Shown: piece after piece, positions 7,536 through 13,058 of the stretch
Layout of the letters: the number at the start of each line of letters is the position of its first letter
Position numbering within the stretch: the first letter of the stretch is position 1
NCBI GenBank assembly: GCA_036821905.1
Contig: DAISIR010000034.1
Coordinates: 1-14,445, forward strand
Direction of reading: 5' to 3'
DNA length: 14,445 nt
Origin: Brooklawnia sp937867175
Lineage (GTDB): Bacteria > Actinomycetota > Actinomycetes > Propionibacteriales > Propionibacteriaceae
Translations under genes and position numbers: made by a program
Notes under the pieces: model-generated
What the model saw: the letters and a program-made list of their open reading frames with translations, nothing else
What the model was told of the DNA's origin: nothing
Database searches by the model: none

Positions 7536-7570
7536 TGAGGTTTGATGGTTCAGGGTGAAGGAGGCTGGCG

Positions 7571-9457
7571 GTGTCGATGTCGTCGTGGATGATGATGCGC
7601 TCGTTGTCGCGGGATTCCTCCGTTGCGGACAAGAAGTTGGCACCGGGAACCTACCGCAGGGTGATGGCCTATTCCAGGCGCTATCGGGCGTCGATCATCG
7701 CCTTCGTCCTGCTGGTCATGGTGGACGCGGTGCTCGTGGTCGCCGTGCCGCTGCTGCTACGCCAGATCATCGACCAAGGGGTGATCCCCGGCGATTCCGG
7801 GGTCGTGGTTCGCCTGGCCCTGGTCGTCGCCGGCATCGCGCTGGCCGAGGCCGTGCTCACGGTCGTCCAGCGCTGGTTCTCGTCGCGTATCGGAGAGGGC
7901 CTGATCCTCGATCTGCGCACCGAGGTCTTCTGGCACGTGCTGGACCAGCCCATCGCTTTCTTCACCCGCACCCAGACCGGGGCGCTGGTCTCGCGGCTCA
8001 ACAGTGACGTCATCGGGGCCCAGCAGGCGTTCACGTCGGTGCTGTCGAACCTGGTGAGCAACATCGTCTCGGTCACGCTGGTGATCGCGACGATGTTCGT
8101 CCTGTCTTGGCAGCTCACTGTTGGCGCCCTGCTGCTGGTTCCGGTCTTCCTTTTCCCGGCGAAGTACGTGGGCCGGCGGCTCGCCTCGCTGGCCCACCGG
8201 CAGATGTCGCTCAACGCCGATCTTGGTTCGCGGATGACCGAGCGGTTCAACGTGGCCGGTGCGCTGCTGGTGAAGCTGTTCGGCAGCCCCGAGCGGGAGC
8301 GGGCGGAGTACACCGAACGCGCCTCCCGAGTACGCGATACCGGCATCAGCATCGCGCTGAACCGGTCAACGTTCATGGCGGCGTTGACCCTGGTGGCCGC
8401 CCTGGCGACCGCCATGGTCTACGGTTTCGGCGGGCTGATGGCAGTGCGCGGCTCGCTCACCCTCGGCACGCTGCTCGCGCTCACAGCGCTGCTGACCCGG
8501 CTCTATGGGCCGTTGACTGCGCTGTCGAACGTGCGGGTCGACGTGATGACGGCACTGATCTCGTTCGAACGGGTCTTCGAAGTACTCGATCTGAAGCCGC
8601 TGGTCACCGAGCGTCCGGACGCTTTGCCGCTGCCGCCCGGCCCACTCGACATCGTGATCGACGCCGTCTCGTTCGGTTATCCGGCCGCCGACGAGGTCTC
8701 GCTCGCCTCCTTGGAGTCCACTGCCACCGGCGACCGGCGCGCCGGTGGCCAGGTGCTGCATGAGGTCTCCATGACCGTGGCTGCCGGGCGGTTCGTGGCC
8801 CTGGTCGGGCCCTCGGGGGCGGGCAAGACGACGCTGACCGCCCTGGTCGCCCGGCTCTACGACCCCACCGCGGGAGCGGTGCGGATCGGCGGGATAGACC
8901 TGCGGGACGCCACCCTGGCGTCCCTTCGTGAACGGGTCGGCGTGGTCACACAGGAGGCGCACCTGTTCCACGACACGATCCGGGCGAACCTGCGCTACGC
9001 ACGTCCCGACGCCAGCGATGCCGAGATCGGACGCGCGCTGCAGCTGGCCCAGATCGCAGATCTGGTCGCAGACCTGCCCGAGGGACTGGACACGGTGGTC
9101 GGCGACCGCGGACACCGACTGTCAGGTGGGGAGAAGCAGCGCCTGGCGATCGCCCGGCTCCTGCTGAAGGCCCCCGACGTGGTGATCCTGGACGAGGCGA
9201 CCGCCCATCTCGACTCCGAGTCGGAGGTGGCGGTGAAGCGGGCGCTGGACGAGGCGCTGGCCGGACGGACGTCGCTGGTCGTCGCCCACCGGCTCTCCAC
9301 GATCCGTCAGGCCGATCTCATCGTCGTGCTAGACCATGGCCAGATCATCGAAACTGGTCGCCACGACGAGTTGCTCGCCCGCGGCGGACTGTACGCCGAG
9401 TTGTACACCACGCAGTTCAGTACCGACCCGACTGACAAGGCGCGGCTGGAAGGCTGA
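7571..9457 (+). CDS. ABC exporter half-transporter (fused permease and ATPase)
   Basis: A 628-residue type IV (MsbA/MdlB/BmrA-like) ABC exporter subunit, expected to dimerise in the membrane and pump out a hydrophobic or drug-like compound. Residues about 40-340 form the six-helix transmembrane domain, with helices at about 40-62, 78-98, 155-178 and 180-198, then 266-290 and 297-320. The ATPase domain is complete: Walker A GPSGAGKT (413-420), Q-loop Q461, signature LSGGEKQRL (517-525), Walker B VVILDEA (537-543) with the catalytic Glu542, D-loop and H-loop His573 (VVAHRLST). About 20 extra residues (SLASLESTATGDRRAGG) lie between the A-loop strand VSFGY and VLHEVSM. The GTG start is chosen because AAGGAGG lies six bases upstream; the ATG two codons later is too far away. 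All ATPase residues are intact, so it could work as a homodimer. The substrate is unknown. Confidence 0.93.
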   Translation: MSMSSWMMMRSLSRDSSVADKKLAPGTYRRVMAYSRRYRASIIAFVLLVMVDAVLVVAVPLLLRQIIDQGVIPGDSGVVVRLALVVAGIALAEAVLTVVQRWFSSRIGEGLILDLRTEVFWHVLDQPIAFFTRTQTGALVSRLNSDVIGAQQAFTSVLSNLVSNIVSVTLVIATMFVLSWQLTVGALLLVPVFLFPAKYVGRRLASLAHRQMSLNADLGSRMTERFNVAGALLVKLFGSPERERAEYTERASRVRDTGISIALNRSTFMAALTLVAALATAMVYGFGGLMAVRGSLTLGTLLALTALLTRLYGPLTALSNVRVDVMTALISFERVFEVLDLKPLVTERPDALPLPPGPLDIVIDAVSFGYPAADEVSLASLESTATGDRRAGGQVLHEVSMTVAAGRFVALVGPSGAGKTTLTALVARLYDPTAGAVRIGGIDLRDATLASLRERVGVVTQEAHLFHDTIRANLRYARPDASDAEIGRALQLAQIADLVADLPEGLDTVVGDRGHRLSGGEKQRLAIARLLLKAPDVVILDEATAHLDSESEVAVKRALDEALAGRTSLVVAHRLSTIRQADLIVVLDHGQIIETGRHDELLARGGLYAELYTTQFSTDPTDKARLEG

Positions 9458-9479
9458 CGCATCCGGCGCGGGATCCGGC

Positions 9480-9712
9480 ATGCACCCAATCAGTTCGGAC
9501 GTGCAGTCGCAGGTGGGAACTGGCAAATCGACTCCGGGTCGGCACGCGCAACAACTCAATCAGCGCGGTGCTCAGGGCGGGTCCCGCGCTATTGGCCCTG
9601 AGTGTCTCTCCAGCAGTGGACCTCAGCCTGGTCAGCCTGGTGACGATCACCGCCCTGATCGCACCATTGCGCGTGACGCTGTCCTTGGCCGGCCGGTTCA
9701 TCGCCCGTAGCC
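9480..9712 (+). pseudogene. Relic of an integral membrane transporter (possibly bile acid:sodium symporter-like)
   Basis: The 429 bases between the exporter and the next gene hold no intact gene. One plus-strand frame is open for more than 300 bases with GC-rich third positions and encodes ELANRLRVGTRNNSISAVLR followed by a hydrophobic run (about 9571-9690, GPALLALSVSPAVDLSLVSL then VTITALIAPLRVTL). A (Q/T)RN motif followed by such helices is reminiscent of the C-terminal helices of bile acid:sodium symporter family proteins. There is no good start codon or ribosome site, and most of a transporter is missing. The family assignment is tentative; the hydrophobic coding-like character is what can be seen. 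Confidence 0.25.
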
Positions 9713-9832
9713 GACCCCACAAGCTGCAGAGGCGGGCGGCCAACCTCTGCTCACACCCAACACGTGGAACACGCCCGAGAAGATGCGCATTCTGCAACAT
9801 CTTGGTCACTCATCTGGACGACGTTGTTAGAC

Positions 9833-9860
9833 TGATCCGACCAGTATCCGCTGGTATATA
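9833..9860 (+). promoter_or_regulatory. Possible promoter of the orphan 113-residue gene
   Basis: TATATA at 9855-9860 lies 16 bases after the weak -35 candidate TGATCC (9833-9838), in a locally A/T-richer stretch ending 26 bases before the ATG. The -10 element lies inside the 10-bp palindrome GGTATATACC (9853-9862), which could also be a protein site. Confidence 0.3.
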
Positions 9861-9886
9861 CCACCCTCACAAGCAAGGACACCATC

Positions 9887-10228
9887 ATGAGCGAGGAGAA
9901 GCTCGAGGGTTATCCCTTGGTCGCCATTACCAATTCCACATCCCATCAGGCGAAGGGTCATGTCACCTATCCAGGCTGTCACGGGGACGACTGGACGGCC
10001 CTGCCATGGGATACGTGGAAGGCATCCAGCAGAGGCCTGTGTCTGGTGAGCAAGATCACCGCAGAGGTCAACGTGGGCGGCAATTGGGTCGGGGCTGAGC
10101 CCTACACCAGTTCAGGCACCTCGTACAGCCACTACGCCCTGGTCCAGGTCGGCCCCGAGAAGTTCACAATGACTCGGTTGGTCACCGGCGCTGAGCCAGA
10201 CCCGGAGGATGCCGAACCGGAGGCCTAG
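9887..10228 (+). CDS. Hypothetical protein, small beta-rich, unknown family
   Basis: A 113-residue protein that I do not recognise. AAGGA sits seven bases before the ATG, supporting translation. It starts MSEEKLEGYPLVAITNSTSH and has alternating hydrophobic strands rich in Ser, Thr, Gly and aromatics: KGHVTYPGC, ASSRGLCLVSKITAEVNVGG, PYTSSGTSYSHYALVQVG and KFTMTRLVTG. This suggests a compact beta sandwich or barrel, ending in an acidic tail of Glu, Asp and Pro. There is no signal peptide and no transmembrane segment, so it is probably cytoplasmic or exported by a non-Sec route. Two Cys residues are present (CHGDD and GLCLV). Codon use is less GC-biased than in neighbours, which may mean recent acquisition. 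It stands alone between a gene relic and the cobT leader. No function can be given. Confidence 0.75.
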   Translation: MSEEKLEGYPLVAITNSTSHQAKGHVTYPGCHGDDWTALPWDTWKASSRGLCLVSKITAEVNVGGNWVGAEPYTSSGTSYSHYALVQVGPEKFTMTRLVTGAEPDPEDAEPEA

Positions 10229-10252
10229 GATCAGACGCCGCCGGCATCGACC

Positions 10253-10273
10253 GGCCCCACACGGACAGGGGCC
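10253..10273 (+). terminator. Weak terminator-like hairpin after the orphan gene
   Basis: GGCCCC and GGGGCC with a 9-base loop, 25 bases after the stop codon of the 113-residue gene. No T run follows, so termination by this stem alone is uncertain. Confidence 0.3.
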
Positions 10274-10280
10274 CGCGCGG

Positions 10281-10392
10281 GGTTCCCGTGGTTCAGTTCC
10301 CTGGGGAATCGCAGCGACCTGAACCACGGGAACCGGTGAGACTCGCCACAGCGAACGCCCCAGGTGCCGTGCTGCAAGCCAGCGAACTCCTC
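10281..10392 (+). ncRNA. Cobalamin-riboswitch-like leader upstream of cobT
   Basis: A perfect 16-bp inverted repeat (10281-10296 GGTTCCCGTGGTTCAG, 10319-10334 its complement) runs directly into GGGAACCGGTGAGACTC (10328-10344). The order GGTxCC stem, then GGGAAxxxGGTGxxAxxC, is the start of the conserved core of B12 riboswitches. GCCACAG (10345-10351) resembles the GCCACTG element, and AGCCAGCGAACTCCT (from 10377) partly resembles the B12 box AGCCAGGAGACCTGCC. The segment that normally lies between the GGTG and GCCACTG elements is missing or much shortened, and the B12 box is imperfect, so this is either an atypical, a decayed or a chance element. Its position ahead of the B12-synthesis gene cobT, 185 bases upstream of the start, supports the call. 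No terminator with a T run is visible, so control at translation would be expected. Confidence 0.42.
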
Positions 10393-10402
10393 TTTGGCCG
10401 CG

Positions 10403-10511
10403 AGGTGGTCGTCGGAGGATGTAGCTGATCTTGTTCACGTCGCCACGGAAGAGTTCGCCACCGAACACCATGCATGGAAGCCCGCGCTGGCCTCGCGCCC
10501 AGAGAGCTGAA
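10403..10511 (-). pseudogene. Possible DsbA/HCCA-isomerase-like C-terminal relic
   Basis: In the gap before cobT a minus-strand frame reads ALWARGQRGLPCMVFGGELF and continues RGDVNKISYILRR. This is reminiscent of the cis-proline region and C-terminal helix of DsbA-like thioredoxin-fold proteins (G-V-P-T-F-V-V-x-G-E-L-F-x-G pattern). There is no start codon in place and no rest of the protein, and the frame overlaps the riboswitch-like leader. The rest of the 10393-10576 gap shows nothing else clear. Confidence 0.22.
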
Positions 10512-10576
10512 GCACCCGGCGCGGGCATCATCCGGGCTGCTGTGGTTGAATCTGCACGACGAAAGGACCGCTGACC

Positions 10577-11647
10577 ATGATCGAACCCGACTCGCTGCTG
10601 GCACGCACCCTCGCTGCCATCGTCCCCGTAGACGAGGACGCCCGCGCCGCCGCTGAGGCTCGCCAGCTCACGTTGACCAAGCCGCCCGGCTCGCTGGGAC
10701 GCTTGGAGACACTGGGGAACCAACTGTCCGCGATCTCCGGCCAGTGCCCCCCACCCGCCCCGGCTCCCGCCCTGGTCGGGGTCTTCGCCGGCGATCACGG
10801 GGTGCAGGCGGGTCAACGCGTGTCGCCCTGGCCGCAGGACGTCTCCCGGCAGATGGCCGCCAACATCGCCCTCGGTGGCGCGGCAGTGAGCGTTCTCGCT
10901 CGGAACTCCGGCGCCGACGTCCGGGTCTTCGATGTCGGTCTGCTCGCCCCGGTCGATCTGGACGCGGTCCGCGACGTCAACGTTCGCCGCGGCACCGACG
11001 ACTTCACCGAGGGCCCAGCGATGAGCATCGCCGACGCTGTCGCCGGTCTGGAGGTGGGTATCCGGGCCGCGGATGAGGCCTACGCACAGGGCTACCGCTG
11101 CTTGGTGATGGGCGAGGTCGGCATCGGCAACACCACCCCTGCCGCCGCCTTGATAAGCGTGTTCACGGGAGCGGACGTTGCCACCGTGACCGGCCGGGGT
11201 GCTGGCGCCGACGACGAGACGCTCGCCCGAAAGATCGGCGCGATCCGCAAGGGTATCGAGGTGAACGCTGCCACACCCGAGCGTCCGGTGGCGGCACTGG
11301 CTGGCGTCGGCGGGCTGGAGCACGCAGCGATGGCCGGATACGTGCTTGGCGGGGCTGCCCACCGCCTGCCGGTGATCGTCGATGGCGTGATCGCCTGCTC
11401 GGCTGCTCTGGTGGCTGACGGGTTGGCTCCGGCGGCGTCCGGATATCTCATCGGTGGCCACAACGGCGTCGAAGCGGGGATCGCGGTGGCGCTGAGGCAT
11501 CTCAGACTTGATCCGGTGGTCGCGCTCGATCTGCGGCTGGGCGAAGGCTCTGGCGCCGTGACAGTGCTGCCGATCGTTCGCGGCGCGGCCGCCATCTTGA
11601 GCGAGATGGCCACCTTCGACTCGGCCGGGGTTTCCGGACGGGAGTGA
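10577..11647 (+). CDS. cobT: Nicotinate-nucleotide--dimethylbenzimidazole phosphoribosyltransferase
   Basis: CobT moves phosphoribose from nicotinate mononucleotide to 5,6-dimethylbenzimidazole, giving alpha-ribazole phosphate for the lower loop of vitamin B12; it acts in the cytoplasm. The 356 residues equal the usual family length. Motifs seen: KPPGSLGRLE (35-44), FAGDHGV (70-76), GEVGIGNTT (179-187), GVGGLEHAAMAG (243-254), SGYLIGGHNGVEAG (288-301) and LRLGEGSGA (319-327), whose Glu323 matches the catalytic Glu of the Salmonella enzyme. GAAAGGA lies nine bases before the ATG. No other cobalamin gene adjoins, so it is a stand-alone unit, serving either full synthesis elsewhere in the genome or salvage of cobinamide. 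The structured leader upstream may make it respond to cobalamin. The third-position GC content matches the flanking chromosomal genes. The assignment is very secure. Confidence 0.97.
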   Translation: MIEPDSLLARTLAAIVPVDEDARAAAEARQLTLTKPPGSLGRLETLGNQLSAISGQCPPPAPAPALVGVFAGDHGVQAGQRVSPWPQDVSRQMAANIALGGAAVSVLARNSGADVRVFDVGLLAPVDLDAVRDVNVRRGTDDFTEGPAMSIADAVAGLEVGIRAADEAYAQGYRCLVMGEVGIGNTTPAAALISVFTGADVATVTGRGAGADDETLARKIGAIRKGIEVNAATPERPVAALAGVGGLEHAAMAGYVLGGAAHRLPVIVDGVIACSAALVADGLAPAASGYLIGGHNGVEAGIAVALRHLRLDPVVALDLRLGEGSGAVTVLPIVRGAAAILSEMATFDSAGVSGRE

Positions 11648-11803
11648 TCAAGCAGGCCCGGCCCGCCAAGGTCACCCATTGTGGGGGATACGGCGCCGAC
11701 GCTTTACCGGTCTAGTATCTACTCCGGCAGGCGCTGGTCTGCCCTGAGCGGGCACGAACGCCCGCGACGACCAGACATTCAAAAACTTGAAAGGTACAAC
11801 ACC

Positions 11804-12193
11804 ATGGTCGGATTCCTGTCGAACATCTGGGACTTCATCTGGATGTTCTTCACCATCTTCGTATTCTTCGCGTGGCTGATGGTGCTGTTCAGCATCATCA
11901 GTGATCTATTCCGAGACCGCGCGCTTTCCGGTTTGGCGAAGGCCGTCTGGCTGGTGCCACTGATCTTCGTGCCTGTCCTCACCGCGCTGATCTACCTCAT
12001 CGCGCGCGGCAAAGGCATGGCTGAGCGTAGCGCCGCCCAGGCGAGTGCCCAACGGTCGGCCGCCGACGACTACATCCGTTCGGTAGCCGGCAGTACGCCG
12101 GCACAAGAGCTCAGCCAGGCCAAGACGTTGCTCGATTCCGGCGCCATTTCGGCCGAGGAATACGCCAACCTCAAGGCCAAGATCCTTTCCTGA
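11804..12193 (+). CDS. PLDc_N / SHOCT domain small membrane protein
   Basis: A 129-residue membrane protein. Two hydrophobic helices (about 10-32 and 46-67) with FRDRALSGLAKAVWLVPLIF between and in the second are typical of the phospholipase D N-terminal-like (PLDc_N) two-helix module. A polar linker rich in Ala, Ser and Gln follows, then a C-terminal SHOCT motif (about 101-129, ELSQAKTLLDSGAISAEEYA followed by NLKAKILS). SHOCT is a short helical module often placed at protein ends, possibly for oligomerisation. No catalytic HKD motif is present, so it is not a phospholipase. The frame is open further upstream to 11681, but AAAGG nine bases before the ATG at 11804 and the start of the hydrophobic module fix this start. 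It lies 156 bases after cobT and is likely transcribed separately. Cellular role unknown. Confidence 0.85.
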   Translation: MVGFLSNIWDFIWMFFTIFVFFAWLMVLFSIISDLFRDRALSGLAKAVWLVPLIFVPVLTALIYLIARGKGMAERSAAQASAQRSAADDYIRSVAGSTPAQELSQAKTLLDSGAISAEEYANLKAKILS

Positions 12194-12209
12194 ACCTTCT
12201 GCCGGGGGG

Positions 12210-12410
12210 GATTCGAGCAGCAGCGCGCGACCAGCCGAACAGCAGTCGCCGAGTGAGGTTGGGATCGGGGGCCAGGACTTCGAACCCAGGGGCATTTTCG
12301 TCAGCTTCCGGATCTTCGGGCGGTTCCCAAGCGCGCTGCTGCCCACGCCAGGCCCGCTCGGCTCGGTCATCCACAGGGGACGCCGACCGGTACGAATAAC
12401 TGCCGCAGGG
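12210..12410 (-). pseudogene. Coding-like relic of unknown origin
   Basis: The frame of the AbiEii fragment stays open for another 65 codons with GC-rich third positions and encodes a Glu/Pro/Ala-rich segment (AERAWRGQQRAWEPPEDPEA, then DPNLTRRLLFGW). It does not look like the middle of an AbiEii protein, so it may be the end of another gene joined by deletion. It is not recognised. Confidence 0.25.
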
Positions 12411-12618
12411 TAATCCGAGATCCTTGGTGGTCCTCGCCGCCAGGCCCAGGCGCAGTTCGAGGCCGAACCCGCCCTTCACCACCCACCGCGAGTCACGATG
12501 CAAGCTGTGCCAGCACCCGCCAGAAGACGCACCGGTTCCAGACGCTGCGGGCGCCCTGCTGGGCGGCGCGGTTGCGAAGACGATAGCTGAGGCTGACCGG
12601 CCGCGGGTATCCAGGCAT
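12411..12618 (-). pseudogene. Frameshifted fragment of an AbiEii-type nucleotidyltransferase toxin
   Basis: Two adjacent minus-strand frames together resemble the N-terminal part of AbiEii/AbiGii nucleotidyltransferase toxins (type IV toxin-antitoxin systems). The first (12618-12496) reads SLSYRLRNRAAQQGARSVWN followed by RCVFWRVLAQLA and then hits TGA at 12493-12495. The second (from about 12506) continues HRDSRWVVKGGFGLELRLG then LAARTTKDLGL, matching the family pattern of a vocal RWVVKGG nucleotidyltransferase motif and RARTTKDLDL. The Asp of the last motif is Gly here, removing a likely metal-binding residue. A frameshift at about 12500-12510 and the loss of everything after 12411 make it inactive. 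No antitoxin gene (AbiEi) is seen. It starts exactly where the ISL3 similarity ends, suggesting a rearrangement junction at about 12610. Confidence 0.55.
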
Positions 12619-12817
12619 AGGGCACATGCGCCAACCTCCTGACCACCGTGTCATACCTGCCCCCCGGATTGTGACAACCCGAGCACGAACTGGTCGCCGT
12701 GGTCGGGACGCAGGTGAGCACGGTGTGATCGGGTTCGACCAGCTGACCGGTCACCGTCAACCCAAGACGATCGAGCCGACAGAACGAATCAAGACACGGA
12801 GGAGTAACTTGAGACAC
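12611..12817 (-). pseudogene. 5' fragment of an ISL3-family transposase gene
   Basis: From the GTG at 12817 (AAGGG five bases upstream) the frame reads FCRLDRLGLTVTGQLVEPDH, a Cys-containing segment (CVPTTATSSCSGC) and YDTVVRRLAHVPYAW. This is the characteristic start of actinobacterial ISL3 transposases: LGLTVTGQxxEPDxxVLxC, a zinc-ribbon-like Cys set, and RDTVxRRLAHxPxGWRPT. Similarity stops after HVPYAW (about 12611). The DDE catalytic domain is absent, so the element cannot transpose by itself. The frame goes on to 12476 as unrelated sequence. Confidence 0.7.
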
Positions 12818-12819
12818 AA

Positions 12820-12877
12820 GGGCCCTTTTGGTTTCAGATGACGCGTTGACCCCTTCATCCTCGCAACCAGAGGGCCC
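12820..12877 (-). mobile_element. ISL3 terminal inverted repeat and upstream stem
   Basis: On the minus strand GGGCCCTCTGGTTGCGAGG starts at 12877 and reads toward the transposase start. It has the G-rich start, CTT/CTC and GTTT pattern of ISL3-family ends. A second arm, AAACCAAAAGGGCCC (12834-12820), pairs with it with one extra base, forming a stem just before the GTG. The other end of the element is missing. Confidence 0.5.
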
Positions 12878-13011
12878 CCTTCACACCGCCACCAGCCCTG
12901 CTGGACACCCCCACCAACGACGAGCTGCGTGAGGAGCCCCCGACGAAGTCATCAGCGGACTGCGTGAGCCCACTCGTAGCGCGCCGGTCTGCACTTGGGA
13001 ACCATAGGACG
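12878..13011. other. Non-coding gap between the IS end and the ATPase gene
   Basis: No gene, promoter hexamers or repeat can be supported here. It probably contains the flanking DNA of the former insertion and the start of the ATPase control region. Confidence 0.4.
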
Positions 13012-13051
13012 CTTTATCCGAAGCACATAAAGATGACTAAAGTGGATAAGG
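13012..13051 (+). promoter_or_regulatory. A/T-rich repeats upstream of the ATPase gene (possible operator)
   Basis: CTTTATCC (13012-13019) and GGATAAG (13044-13050) form an inverted repeat with one mismatch. Between them lie CATAAAGAT and ACTAAAGT, giving several related (C/A)TTTA half sites on the minus strand. The cluster ends just before the ribosome site (AAGGTGAGG) and is markedly A/T-rich against its surroundings, which suits binding by the gene's own winged-helix product. This is inference. Confidence 0.35.
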
Positions 13052-13058
13052 TGAGGCC

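Noticed and set aside
7681..9115. Minus-strand open frames opposite the ABC exporter
   Set aside because: Antisense shadows of a fully motif-supported gene.
10112..11500. 462-codon minus-strand open frame opposite cobT
   Set aside because: The part opposite cobT mirrors it and has no family match; only its end (10403-10511) was kept as a possible relic.
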